From the NCBI GenBank assembly GCA_013289685.1, contig JABCZL010000009.1, positions 239,209-303,208 on the forward strand: a stretch of DNA of 64,000 nucleotides, in the 5' to 3' direction. The notes beneath the pieces are model-generated. The model was not told where the DNA came from, did not search any database, and was given only the letters and a program-made list of their open reading frames with translations. Position numbers and translations under genes: made by a program. This DNA is from Acidobacteriota bacterium. Lineage in GTDB: Bacteria; Acidobacteriota; Terriglobia; Terriglobales; Acidobacteriaceae. How positions within the stretch are numbered: the stretch's first letter is position 1; every line of letters starts with the position of its first letter. This document shows, in pieces, positions 7,961-16,045 of this stretch.

Positions 7961-10039
7961 ATGCAGTTCACCGAACAATTCGATGTCGTAGTCGTCGGCG
8001 CCGGCCATGCCGGCTGCGAAGCCGCGATGGCCGCCGCGCGCATGGGCCTGAAGACTGCGCTCTACACGCTCAACGTGGACCTGATCGCGCAGATGTCGTG
8101 CAACCCCGCCGTGGGCGGCATCGCCAAGGGACACCTGGTGCGCGAAGTCGACGCCCTCGGCGGCATCATGGGCGAAATCACCGACGCGGTGGGCATCCAG
8201 TTCCGCCTGCTGAATACTTCTCGCGGCCCGGCTGTGTGGTCACCCCGAGCGCAATGCGACAAGCAAGCCTACCGCCTGAAGATGCGCGAGCTGCTGGAAT
8301 CGCAGTCGAATCTCAAGATCAAGCAGGCTGAAGTCGCGGATCTGATCTTAGAACCGTCGTTGGTCGTTAGTCGTTGGTCGTTGGCCAACCCAACCGAGCC
8401 GGGCGATCTGGCTAACGACCAACGACTAACGACCAACGACCGTCGCCGGGTCCTAGGCATTCGCCTCCGTGACGGCCGCACCGTCGGCGCCCCCGCGGTC
8501 ATCATCACCACGGGAACATTCCTCAACGGCCTGATTCACTGCGGAGAACAGCAATATCCTGCCGGACGTTCGGGCGAACCCAACGCGGTTTTGCTCGGTG
8601 AAGCGCTGAAGAAACTGGGCCTGCGCGGATGCCGCCTCAAGACCGGCACTCCGCCGCGCCTCGATGGACGCACCATCGACTGGTCGCGCTTTCCGGCTCA
8701 ACCGGGCGACGTTGACCCTACGCCGTTCAGTTTCCGCACCAAGCGCGTCGCCCACCACGATTCGCAAGTCCCCTGTTACATTGCCTACACCACGGCCGAA
8801 ACGCACCGCATCATCCGCGAAAACGTGCACCGCTCGCCCATGTACAGCGGGCAGATCCAGTCGATCGGCCCGCGCTACTGCCCGTCGATCGAAGACAAGA
8901 TCGTAAAGTTTCCCGACAAGGAGACGCACCAACTCTTTCTCGAACCGGAAGGATTGAACACGCACGAGATTTACGTGAACGGCATGAGCACTTCTCTGCC
9001 GGTCGAAGTGCAGATGCAGATTCTGAAGTCGATCCCCGGCCTCGAAAACGCGGAGATGCTGCGCCCCGGTTACGCCATCGAGTACGACTCCATCGATCCC
9101 ACCGAACTGGAGCGCACGCTCGAAACCCGCAAGATTGCCGGCCTGTTCCTGGGGGGCCAGATCAACGGCACCTCCGGCTACGAGGAAGCGGCATGCCAGG
9201 GACTGATGGCCGGCATCAACGCCGGGTTGCAGGTGAAGGGGCAGCCGCCGCTGATTCTCGACCGCACCGAGGCCTACACTGCGATCCTGATCGACGACCT
9301 GATTTCCAAGGGCACGAACGAGCCTTACCGCATGTTCACTTCGCGCGCCGAGTTCCGCCTGCACCTGCGCATCGACAACGCCGACCGCCGCCTCACCCCT
9401 CACGGCCGCCGCGTAGGCCTGATCTCGGACGAAGCGTGGGCCGATTTTCAAGCGAAGCAGCAGCGCCTGCAGAAGCTGAAGAAGCTGCTGGAAAGCACGC
9501 GGATTACCGCAGATATGCTGGAGCGTTGTCATTCCGAGGCGCGAAGCGACGAGGAATCTGCTGTCGCCGACAGCTCACCGGGTGCCGTCTCATGGGGATC
9601 TGGAACAGGCCAGACGCTGGCGCAACTCATGAAGCGTCCGGAAGTCACGGTCGAGCAACTCGTCCCAGTGCTGAAGGAACTCACGCCGGAGTTTTTCGCA
9701 AGAAATTCCTCTGTGTCCCCTGTGGTGAAGATTTCTTCGGAGGTAAGAAACGAACTCAAGTCCGTCGAGACCGAGATCAAGTACGAAGGCTACCTGCTGC
9801 AGCAACAGCGAGCCATGGAGCGCCTGAAGAAGGCCGAGCAGCACTCGATTCCCGACTGGTTCGACTACCGCTCCGTGAGCGGCCTCTCGCGTGAGATGCA
9901 GGAAAAACTGACCCACGTCCGCCCGCGCACCATCGGCCAGGCCTCGCGCATTCCTGGAGTGACGCCCGCGGCCGTGTCGCTGGTCAACGTCTTCATCGAG
10001 ATTCAGGCACGCCGCCGCGACCAGGCCGCCGCGCTCTAG
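7961..10039 (+). CDS. mnmG: tRNA uridine-5-carboxymethylaminomethyl synthesis enzyme MnmG (with three repeat-derived inserts)
   Basis: MnmG works with MnmE to modify the wobble uridine of several tRNAs, using FAD. The FAD-binding GAGHAG motif is at residues 13-18, and [24 protein letters not shown] and the late GYEEAACQG and RVPG-type C-terminal motifs are present. It is 692 residues, about 60-70 longer than usual. The surplus is explained by three repeats that stay in frame: a 30-bp inverted repeat (8356-8440), a GTCATTCC element (9528-9570) and a TCCTCTGTG element (9706-9730). All lie in loops between recognisable family blocks, so the protein is likely functional. mnmE is encoded nearby on the other strand. 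Confidence 0.96.
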   Translation: MQFTEQFDVVVVGAGHAGCEAAMAAARMGLKTALYTLNVDLIAQMSCNPAVGGIAKGHLVREVDALGGIMGEITDAVGIQFRLLNTSRGPAVWSPRAQCDKQAYRLKMRELLESQSNLKIKQAEVADLILEPSLVVSRWSLANPTEPGDLANDQRLTTNDRRRVLGIRLRDGRTVGAPAVIITTGTFLNGLIHCGEQQYPAGRSGEPNAVLLGEALKKLGLRGCRLKTGTPPRLDGRTIDWSRFPAQPGDVDPTPFSFRTKRVAHHDSQVPCYIAYTTAETHRIIRENVHRSPMYSGQIQSIGPRYCPSIEDKIVKFPDKETHQLFLEPEGLNTHEIYVNGMSTSLPVEVQMQILKSIPGLENAEMLRPGYAIEYDSIDPTELERTLETRKIAGLFLGGQINGTSGYEEAACQGLMAGINAGLQVKGQPPLILDRTEAYTAILIDDLISKGTNEPYRMFTSRAEFRLHLRIDNADRRLTPHGRRVGLISDEAWADFQAKQQRLQKLKKLLESTRITADMLERCHSEARSDEESAVADSSPGAVSWGSGTGQTLAQLMKRPEVTVEQLVPVLKELTPEFFARNSSVSPVVKISSEVRNELKSVETEIKYEGYLLQQQRAMERLKKAEQHSIPDWFDYRSVSGLSREMQEKLTHVRPRTIGQASRIPGVTPAAVSLVNVFIEIQARRRDQAAAL
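8356..8440. repeat. near-perfect 30-bp inverted repeat inside mnmG
   Basis: The left arm (8356-8385) and right arm (8411-8440) are built of GTCGTTGGTC/GTCGTTAGTC words and are reverse complements at 29 of 30 positions, with a 25-base loop. The encoded residues are part of MnmG. A shorter, more degenerate member of the same family precedes the carbonic anhydrase gene (13418-13485). Confidence 0.95.
9528..9730. repeat. two further repeat copies inside mnmG
   Basis: 9528-9570 is a GTCATTCC...GAGGAATCTGCTG copy containing GAAGCGACGAGG. 9706-9730 is a copy of the TTCCTCTGTGTCC..TGTGGT element, which is otherwise intergenic (36899-36925, 42030-42060, 49228-49258). Both are translated in frame in MnmG. 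Confidence 0.85.
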
Positions 10040-10698
10040 CCGGCTCGCTTCGCCCGTTCATCGTCTCCCGTTTGCAGCTCCGGTGAGGAAGTGCTCGTCC
10101 GCCTCCGAAAACGCGGAAACAGAAATCCCGTGCTTTGCCGGTAAGCGGCATACTCCTCCCCGAACTCCGCGGTCATCAACTTTTCCTCCCGCAGGGCCTT
10201 ATGGGAATGCGCCGCCAATATCACTAACACGGCCAGGACTCCGCGCCACTCGCCCATCACCAGCGCCGTCCCCATGGCTGCCAGCAGCATCCCGGTGTAG
10301 ATCGGATGCCGCACAAACGCATAGGGACCGGACTGGATCAAGCGATGCCCCTCTTTGAGAGTGACTCGCGCACTCCAGTACTGGCCGATGCAATACCGCG
10401 CCCAGATCGCGACCACGACGCCCGCACTCGTCAAAGCAATTCCGCTCCAGGCAATCCATTCTTCAGCGGGAAGAAACCGCAGCCGCAGCGGCCAGATTCG
10501 CAGCGAACGAGAAAAGAGAAGCAGAAAAGCCAGCAACATCGGCCCCAGCGTGGTTAAGCGGTCCACCAGAGGTTCGGCAGTCTTGGTGCGCTTCACCCGC
10601 AACCAGGTGATCGCCCAGTAGGCCCCGAAGAAATACCAGGGAATCAACTCGATCTGCCACAGCGTCAGCGGGTTTTTCACGACATCCACTCTAATCAA
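10036..10698 (-). CDS. isoprenylcysteine carboxyl methyltransferase-like membrane protein
   Basis: A 220-residue integral membrane protein with about five hydrophobic segments and the ICMT-family motif [14 protein letters not shown] followed by [14 protein letters not shown]. In bacteria such proteins are mostly uncharacterised membrane methyltransferases or NnrU-like proteins, so the substrate cannot be given. Its last codons overlap the 3' end of mnmG on the opposite strand by four bases. Confidence 0.85.
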   Translation of the reverse strand: MIRVDVVKNPLTLWQIELIPWYFFGAYWAITWLRVKRTKTAEPLVDRLTTLGPMLLAFLLLFSRSLRIWPLRLRFLPAEEWIAWSGIALTSAGVVVAIWARYCIGQYWSARVTLKEGHRLIQSGPYAFVRHPIYTGMLLAAMGTALVMGEWRGVLAVLVILAAHSHKALREEKLMTAEFGEEYAAYRQSTGFLFPRFRRRTSTSSPELQTGDDERAKRAG

Positions 10699-10747
10699 GA
10701 AAGCACGTCAAGAGGAAGTTCTATGTGGGCGCTACAATGGCGTGAGC

Positions 10748-11338
10748 ATGATTGCCCACTTGCGCGGAAAGCTGCTGGCCAAGCATCCCAACCAGGCCAT
10801 AGTCGAGACAGCCGGCGTCGGCTATGACGTGACCATCAGCGTGCCGACATTCTCCGACCTTCCTGCGGAAGGCGCGGAAGTCGCGCTCCACATTCACACG
10901 CACGTGCGGGAAGATCTGATCGCCCTCTACGGATTCCTGCGTCCCTCGGAAAAACTGCTGTTCGAGAAACTGATCACCGTGAGCGGCATCGGCCCCAAAG
11001 TGGCCATCACAATCCTGAGCGGCATGGCCGCGGACGAAATGGTGGGCGCGATTCGCGGCAACGATGTGGCCCGGCTCACCCGCATCCCCGGCATCGGCAA
11101 GAAAACCGCCGAGCGCATGGTGCTGGAGCTTCGCGACAAACTGCCAGCGGCTGGGCCTGCCTCCGCACCCGCGGTTCCGCCCATGAACGCGATCGAGGAA
11201 GACGTGCTCTCGGCCTTGCTGAATCTGGGATATCAGCGCGCGGCCGCGGAAAAAGCGCTCGCCACGGCGACGAAGAACGGCAAAGGCGGATCGTTCGACG
11301 CCATGTTTCGCGACGCGCTGGCGGCATTGTCGAAGTAG
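10748..11338 (+). CDS. ruvA: Holliday junction branch migration protein RuvA
   Basis: RuvA binds Holliday junctions as a tetramer and recruits the RuvB motor. The sequence has the OB-fold start (MIAHLRGKLL), the two helix-hairpin-helix motifs VSGIGPKVAITILSG and IPGIGKKTAERMVLELRDK, and a C-terminal RuvB-binding domain after an Ala/Pro-rich linker. I start at ATG 10748; a GTG two codons upstream (10742) is also open. Length (196 residues) is normal. ruvB and ruvC are not in the window. Confidence 0.96.
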   Translation: MIAHLRGKLLAKHPNQAIVETAGVGYDVTISVPTFSDLPAEGAEVALHIHTHVREDLIALYGFLRPSEKLLFEKLITVSGIGPKVAITILSGMAADEMVGAIRGNDVARLTRIPGIGKKTAERMVLELRDKLPAAGPASAPAVPPMNAIEEDVLSALLNLGYQRAAAEKALATATKNGKGGSFDAMFRDALAALSK

Positions 11339-11355
11339 CGTCGCGCGCTCCGATA

Positions 11356-11910
11356 CTATTTTTTCGACTCGCCTGGCGGCTTCTCGACAACCCGAAAGTT
11401 TCTCAAAACGAGTTGAACAATGGGGTGAGGCCACGACTCGTAGTCACTCAGACCTGCTCCGACTGGAAGAATACTGGTCTTATAAATTCCTTTCTTGCCG
11501 GGAAGTGTCATCAACGCATCCATCTGCAGCCAGACTTTCAGTTTGTTCTCGATGATCAGCGACATGGCAACGCCACCAAGGTCCTTTGGCTGCCCAAGAT
11601 TGAACCACAGGTCCGCCTTCTTGACGTCCGACTGATAGGTCACCGTCACGACTTGAGTGCCCTTGAGATCGAGGTTCACTCCGAACTGCTCGCCCGAGAA
11701 AAGATAAACATCGCTTTCCGCTACATATGGAATCCGCTTGTCGTAGTGCTCCTCGTAATAATGGTCCTTGTCGACGCGGAGCTTGAGCGTGAAGGGCTCT
11801 CGAAACACCGGAGTGTCTGATTTGGGGTTTGCGGACGGCTGCTCTTGGCTGGGTGCTGATTTGGGGAAGCAAAGAGCAGCTACGACTGCGAACCAAATAA
11901 GTCTTCTCAT
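11356..11910 (-). CDS. secreted protein of unknown function
   Basis: A 184-residue protein with a clear N-terminal signal peptide (hydrophobic stretch at residues 5-16, likely cleavage near Ser20-Gln22) and a soluble region containing YQSDVKKADLWFNLG and IENKLKVWLQMDALMTLPGKKG. I do not recognise the family. It sits between ruvA (convergent) and mnmE (same strand, 13 bases away), so it could be co-transcribed with mnmE. Codon use resembles the neighbours, which supports a real gene. Confidence 0.65.
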   Translation of the reverse strand: MRRLIWFAVVAALCFPKSAPSQEQPSANPKSDTPVFREPFTLKLRVDKDHYYEEHYDKRIPYVAESDVYLFSGEQFGVNLDLKGTQVVTVTYQSDVKKADLWFNLGQPKDLGGVAMSLIIENKLKVWLQMDALMTLPGKKGIYKTSILPVGAGLSDYESWPHPIVQLVLRNFRVVEKPPGESKK

Positions 11911-11923
11911 ACAAGTAACCCTT

Positions 11924-13378
11924 CTACTTTCCGATGCAGAACGTGCTGAAAATCAGATTCAGAATGTCGTCGTTCGTAGTGGCCCCAGTAATGGCGTCCA
12001 GCGGGCGCAGCCCGTTGTAAAGATCCATCAGCAGCATCTCGTGCGGTACTTTCCCAGCCACGGCGTTCTTCGCCGCATCCAGCTCCGCCAGAGAATCCTG
12101 AATCAAGCCTTTATGGCGAACATTGGTCAGGAAGCCGGACTCCGGCTGTCCTCCAGCCTCTCCGCCAATATGCCGCAAAATTTCTCCACGCAGTTCGGCG
12201 ATGCCTTCCCCGGTAGCCGCTGAAGTAAGAACTTTCTGACCACTAACCACTGACCACTGACCACTGACTCCGAGGTCGCACTTGTTTCCCACCACGATCA
12301 CCGGTCGGTTCTCCGCTTGCCGCAGGAGCTCCGCGTCTTCCGTCGTCTCCCCTTGCGACGCGTCCAGCACGACCAGCACCAGGTCCGCGTCGGCCAGCGC
12401 TTCCATCGATTTTCGAATGCCGATCGATTCCGCTTCGTCAAGAGCTTTGCGAATCCCAGCCGTATCGACCAGCTTGACCGGGATCCCCCCAATCGCCACG
12501 GTCTCGCTGACCAAGTCGCGCGTGGTGCCCGGAGTCGCCGTGACGATCGCGCGCTCGCGCTCGACCAGTCGATTGAACAGGCTCGACTTCCCCACGTTGG
12601 GCCGGCCCACGATCGCCAGCGTCAATCCCTCATGCACGATTTTGCCGTAGGCAAAGGTCGCGGCGAGTTGCTCGAGCGGCCCCCGCACGGCGCCGATGTG
12701 TTCGAGAATCGCGGCGTCCGGCAGCACCGATACGTCGTCTTCCGCGAAATCAATCCCCGCTTCAAGCACCGCAATCAGTTCCACCAGCTTCTGCTTGATC
12801 GGCTGCAGCCGCCGTGACAGCGCCCCCTCGAGTTGCTGCGCCGCCACTTTGGCCTGATACAAAGTCTGCGAGTCGATCAGGTCGCGCACCGCCTCGGCCT
12901 GCGTCAGGTCGATGCGTCCGTTCAGAAACGCCCGCATGGTGAACTCGCCAGGCTCGGCCACGCGCGCCCCAGCGGCCACGCAGAGTTCCACAATGTGCCG
13001 CAACACCACCGGCGACCCATGCGCGGAAATCTCGATGACATCGTCGGTAGTGTAAGAGTGCGGCTTAGCAAAGTAAGTGACGACCACTTCGTCGATGCGC
13101 TGCTCATGTGGGTCGGACACTCCGGTCCGACTCCCGGAAGCCGGGTGCCCCATTTCTCGCGCGCCTTTTGCGCGAGGAGTGGGGATTTTGACTTCCTCGG
13201 AAATGGCGTTTGGCTCGATGAGCTCTCCAAACACCGCCCGCCCCGCCTCCAACTCATGCTTCAACCGCAACATCGGCGCCGCAATCTCCAGTGCCCTCGC
13301 CCCCGCCAGCCGCACTACGCCAATTCCGCCGCGACCCGGCGGCGTGGCGACCGCGACAATGGTGTCGTCCAAGTTCAT
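11924..13378 (-). CDS. mnmE: tRNA modification GTPase MnmE (with two repeat-derived inserts)
   Basis: MnmE is the GTPase partner of MnmG in wobble-uridine modification. The N-terminal folate-binding domain begins DDTIVAVATPPGRGGIGVVRLAG. The G domain holds the P-loop GRPNVGKSS, the ATPGTTRD switch and VDTAGIR, and the protein ends in the obligatory FCIGK. I start at 13378, four codons inside the longest frame. Two inserts are repeats: 13143-13195 encodes TPRAKGAREMGHP within the N-terminal domain, and 12236-12269 encodes SGQWSVVSGQ between the NKCDLG motif and the next strand. Both keep the frame and all GTPase motifs, so the enzyme should be active. Confidence 0.96.
   Translation of the reverse strand: MNLDDTIVAVATPPGRGGIGVVRLAGARALEIAAPMLRLKHELEAGRAVFGELIEPNAISEEVKIPTPRAKGAREMGHPASGSRTGVSDPHEQRIDEVVVTYFAKPHSYTTDDVIEISAHGSPVVLRHIVELCVAAGARVAEPGEFTMRAFLNGRIDLTQAEAVRDLIDSQTLYQAKVAAQQLEGALSRRLQPIKQKLVELIAVLEAGIDFAEDDVSVLPDAAILEHIGAVRGPLEQLAATFAYGKIVHEGLTLAIVGRPNVGKSSLFNRLVERERAIVTATPGTTRDLVSETVAIGGIPVKLVDTAGIRKALDEAESIGIRKSMEALADADLVLVVLDASQGETTEDAELLRQAENRPVIVVGNKCDLGVSGQWSVVSGQKVLTSAATGEGIAELRGEILRHIGGEAGGQPESGFLTNVRHKGLIQDSLAELDAAKNAVAGKVPHEMLLMDLYNGLRPLDAITGATTNDDILNLIFSTFCIGK
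12236..12269. repeat. tandem CTGACCA repeat inside mnmE
   Basis: Units of about seven bases (CTGACCA/CTAACCA) repeat four to five times and encode the SVVSGQ-type residues in the G domain of MnmE, just after the guanine-specificity motif NKCD. Confidence 0.85.
13143..13195. repeat. GGGTGCCCC hairpin repeat inside mnmE
   Basis: A full copy of the most common repeat of the window: GGGTGCCCCATTTCTCGCGC on one side and GCGCGAGGAGTGGGGATTT on the other, forming a hairpin. It is translated in frame in the N-terminal domain of MnmE. Intergenic copies lie at 37648, 41970, 48239, 48350, 52471, 54070, 55779, 56894, 57348 and 58623. Confidence 0.95.
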
Positions 13379-13502
13379 ACCGACGTTCACGCGCCGATTG
13401 TAACGGGTAAACTAAAGCGGTCGTTAGTCGCTGGTCGTTCGCAAAACCAACGCTGCGTTTCGCTAACTATTAACGACCAACGACTCCCAGGAGCACTCAA
13501 AA

Positions 13503-14006
13503 TTGTCCGTCGCCGACGAACTCTTAAAAGCCAACGAAGTCTTCGCGCGCAATTTCAAGCTGGGAGATCTGGCTGTCCACCCCAAGCGCCACGTAGCCGT
13601 GCTGGCCTGCATGGATTCCCGCATCCTGTTCGAACATTGCCTGGGCCTGCATCCCGGCGACGCGCACATGATCCGCAACGCCGGGGGCATCGCCACCGAC
13701 GACGCCCTGCGCTCCCTGATCGTCTCCCATCATCTGCTCGACACGCAGGAGTTCATTATCATCAACCACACCGACTGTGGCCTGCTGAAGGTACGCGAGG
13801 ACGAACTGAAAGCGCGCCTGACCGAAAAGATGGGAACCGCCGCAGACGAGCCCGCGCATTTCCACGCCTTCGACGACCTCGAGGCGAACGTCCGCCTCCA
13901 GATGCAGCGCGTGAAATCGCATCCGTGGATTCCGAAGCACATCCCGGTGCGAGGGTTTGTTTACGACGTGAAGACAGGAAAGCTGACGGAAGTCGATGGA
14001 GGTTGA
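13503..14006 (+). CDS. beta-class carbonic anhydrase
   Basis: A 167-residue beta-carbonic anhydrase, interconverting CO2 and bicarbonate. The zinc ligands and catalytic pair are visible: Cys36, Asp38 and Arg40 in CMDSR, and His89 and Cys92 in INHTDCG. The short length and sequence place it with the small Rv1284-like clade. The start is a TTG at 13503 preceded by AGGAG nine bases upstream; no ATG or GTG fits before the conserved N-terminal helix. Upstream lies a degenerate repeat of the GTCGTTAG family (13418-13485). Confidence 0.92.
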   Translation: MSVADELLKANEVFARNFKLGDLAVHPKRHVAVLACMDSRILFEHCLGLHPGDAHMIRNAGGIATDDALRSLIVSHHLLDTQEFIIINHTDCGLLKVREDELKARLTEKMGTAADEPAHFHAFDDLEANVRLQMQRVKSHPWIPKHIPVRGFVYDVKTGKLTEVDGG

Positions 14007-14012
14007 TTTTCT

Positions 14013-14035
14013 GGGGACAGCCGCCTCGGCTGTCC
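14013..14035. repeat. ACAGCCGCCTCGGCTGT palindrome
   Basis: A short palindrome after the carbonic anhydrase stop codon. The same element recurs at 44190-44210 after the aldo-keto reductase gene. Because it lies between convergent genes it could help end transcription, though it has no T-run. Confidence 0.7.
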
Positions 14036-14062
14036 GGCCGAGCGACCCTCGGCGGCCTCGAA

Positions 14063-14473
14063 TCATGTCCGGTGGTTCCTGGCAGTGGACTCCAGTCGCC
14101 TGATCGCAGCGATCACTTCGCGAATTTTGCCCTTGGCCTCGTCATCCAACCTGGCCCACTCCTCAGGCAGGCCACCGATGCGCATCGTTCTCCGCCACAA
14201 ATCCTTCAACTGCTCACCCTTAGGATTGAGGTGTTCGTAGTCGTCGACGGCATATCCGGCATAGCTGCCATCCAGCAAATGCTCGGCGCGGTCTGCTACT
14301 TCTGTTGGTGTAGGCTGTTTCCGTGTAACCACCCCGACCACAACGAGAGCGATCCCAAGAAGCAGGAAGGCAAAGAGCCAATTTGCTCTCGGATAAATGA
14401 CGATAGCGGTGATGGGCGCAATCACGGATACGAGGCATCCGATTCGGAATACCTGATATAAGACCTTCTTCAT
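14063..14473 (-). CDS. small membrane protein of unknown function
   Basis: A 136-residue protein when started at 14473 (MKKVLYQVFR), with two hydrophobic segments in the first 55 residues and a charged C-terminal half that looks helical (EWARLDDEAKGKIREVIAAIRRLES). I do not recognise the family. It lies between the carbonic anhydrase gene (convergent) and the TlpA-like gene (same strand). Confidence 0.55.
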   Translation of the reverse strand: MKKVLYQVFRIGCLVSVIAPITAIVIYPRANWLFAFLLLGIALVVVGVVTRKQPTPTEVADRAEHLLDGSYAGYAVDDYEHLNPKGEQLKDLWRRTMRIGGLPEEWARLDDEAKGKIREVIAAIRRLESTARNHRT

Positions 14474-14515
14474 TCGGGGCACACTCTGCGGGCGAGGCAC
14501 CCGCGTCACATTAGT

Positions 14516-15430
14516 TTATCTCGCCACTTTTTCAATCTCCCCCCGCAACTCCCCATACGGCACCGCCCCCGGGTGGTACCAGGCCACTTTCCCCGCCCGA
14601 TCCAACAGTACCAACGTCGGCGTCGTCGAAGCGCCGTAAGTGTCGAAATTGTACTTACTGACCGGCACCGGCATGTCGAGCAGACCAGAATAGAAACGAT
14701 GCCGCACCGCATCGATGTACCGCAGTTCGTCGCTCGCCGAAGCATGCTCAATCTGCGCCGTGTAACCGTAGAACCGCGTCGGCCCGATCACCTGCAGCCC
14801 CTTGCCGGCAAACTCCGAACGCAACTGCGTGATGATGGGCGCCTCCGCCTTGCAGTCTGCGCACCAGTGGGCCCAGAAAAACAGCAGCACTGGAGAACCC
14901 TTGAGCTGCGCCGGCAGCGGCAGCTTCGCCCCCAAAAACTCCTCAGACTTCAGCGCTGGAGCCACCTTCCCCTGGAATGAAAGCAGGTTCAGGTTCTTCT
15001 GCAGCCGGTCGTGAATGGAAGTTGTCCCGTAAGTGCGCAGCGCGGACTGCAATAGCGCGACCGCCTGCGTCCGCTCCCCCCGCGCGGCCAAAACCTGGGA
15101 CTGCACCTCGAGCGCAGCTCCCAACGCGATGGGCAGATGTAGATCCGCATCCAGCGGCCGCTGCTTCAACTGTTCCAGCGCCAGCGTCTGGGTCTGCTTG
15201 GCATAAGCCGCGGCCTGATCGTATCGGCCTTGATCCAGCGCGGCCCGCCCCATCCACGAATAAGCTTCGAGATATTCGGAGGTGACTCCCTGCTGACCGC
15301 GATAAGAATTCAGCGCCGCCTCCGCGGCCGAAAAATTGTTCTGCGCCAGGGCGATGCGCACGTCGTCCACAATCCCAGCCCACGCCGAAGCGGTGAGCAA
15401 AATCGAAACCAGAAGAATCCGCAAGCGCAT
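14516..15430 (-). CDS. TlpA/ResA-like thioredoxin-fold protein with TPR-like N-terminus
   Basis: A 304-residue exported protein. The start at 15430 gives a signal peptide (MRLRILLVSILLTASAWA). Residues of about 20-160 form repeated helical pairs (TPR-like, with GQQGVTSEYLEAYSWMGRAALDQGRYDQA), and the C-terminal part is a thioredoxin fold with the redox motif WCADC preceded by LLFFWAH. Members of this family reduce periplasmic disulfides or serve cytochrome maturation; the partner here is unknown. The final residues (WYHPGAVPYGELRGEIEKV) fit the usual TlpA end. Confidence 0.88.
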   Translation of the reverse strand: MRLRILLVSILLTASAWAGIVDDVRIALAQNNFSAAEAALNSYRGQQGVTSEYLEAYSWMGRAALDQGRYDQAAAYAKQTQTLALEQLKQRPLDADLHLPIALGAALEVQSQVLAARGERTQAVALLQSALRTYGTTSIHDRLQKNLNLLSFQGKVAPALKSEEFLGAKLPLPAQLKGSPVLLFFWAHWCADCKAEAPIITQLRSEFAGKGLQVIGPTRFYGYTAQIEHASASDELRYIDAVRHRFYSGLLDMPVPVSKYNFDTYGASTTPTLVLLDRAGKVAWYHPGAVPYGELRGEIEKVAR

Positions 15431-15704
15431 TCTTAGATGATGAATGGTTTGCCAAAAGGTCGCAAGTCGGGCCGTTTTTTCACAGAAACGAGCCAACCAT
15501 AACATCTTCCGCATCAACTGTTTACCCATAGCCCGTAGCAAATTATGTAGCTTTTATGGGGCACTTTCTTTACAATTTAGCTGCGTTTGACTTTAGAGTT
15601 CCTTCGCAGTACAAGCCTCTCCGCTCAACCCAGCGAGTGACCTTCCTGCAAGAGAATCCTGAAAGTTTCAGCGCTACATCAAAGAAAAAGGAAATTGCAA
15701 CATC

Positions 15705-15905
15705 ATGGAAACAGGAACAGTGAAGTGGTTTAACGACGCCAAGGGCTACGGTTTCATCAGCCGCCAGAACGGCGAGGATGTCTTCGTGCATTTCTCAGCC
15801 ATTCAGGCTAGTGGCTTCCGCAGCCTGCAGGAAGGTCAGCAAGTGCAGTTTGACGTGGTCAAAGGCCCTAAGGGCTGGCAAGCTGAGAACGTCAAAGGCG
15901 TCTAA
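15705..15905 (+). CDS. cold-shock domain protein (CspA family)
   Basis: A 66-residue cold-shock domain with both RNA-binding motifs, KGYGFISR (RNP1) and VFVHFSAI (RNP2). Such proteins bind single-stranded RNA and DNA and act as RNA chaperones. It is a single-gene unit: about 160 bases of possible 5' leader upstream, ending in a purine-rich stretch (AAAGAAAAAGGAAAT) before the ATG, and a strong terminator downstream. Confidence 0.97.
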   Translation: METGTVKWFNDAKGYGFISRQNGEDVFVHFSAIQASGFRSLQEGQQVQFDVVKGPKGWQAENVKGV

Positions 15906-15935
15906 CACCGCTTTGCAAGCCACAATTCGACAATG

Positions 15936-15968
15936 AGGGCGGCCAGCAATGGCCGCCCTTAGTTTTTG
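15936..15968 (+). terminator. Rho-independent terminator of the cold-shock gene
   Basis: A perfect 10-bp stem (AGGGCGGCCA with TGGCCGCCCT), a GCAA tetraloop and a following TAGTTTTT tract, 30 bases after the stop codon. This is the cleanest terminator in the window. Confidence 0.95.
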
Positions 15969-15987
15969 AGGGATTGACATATATGGC

Positions 15988-16030
15988 TTGACTCCTATGG
16001 TACGTCGCGTTATAGTACGTGACGTACCAT
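15988..16030 (+). promoter_or_regulatory. promoter and likely PadR operator
   Basis: A sigma70-type promoter TTGACT (15988-15993), 17 bp, TATAGT (16011-16016) stands before the secreted-protein/PadR operon. A perfect 10-bp inverted repeat, ATGGTACGTC (15997-16006) and GACGTACCAT (16021-16030), flanks the -10 box; inside it is a second palindrome, GTACGT-G-ACGTAC (16015-16027). This is ideally placed for repression by the PadR protein encoded downstream. The link to PadR is inferred from position and symmetry. Confidence 0.8.
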
Positions 16031-16045
16031 TGAAGGGAGTCGACC

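Noticed and set aside
8453..9532. 359-codon open frame opposite mnmG
   Set aside because: The coding strand clearly encodes MnmG with family motifs throughout.
12833..14461. 542-codon open frame opposite mnmE and across the carbonic anhydrase gene
   Set aside because: It crosses two real genes on either strand, is very rich in Arg, and has no recognisable domain.
15570..15791. open frame opposite the cold-shock gene
   Set aside because: It covers the leader and start of the cold-shock gene and has no ribosome site or motif.
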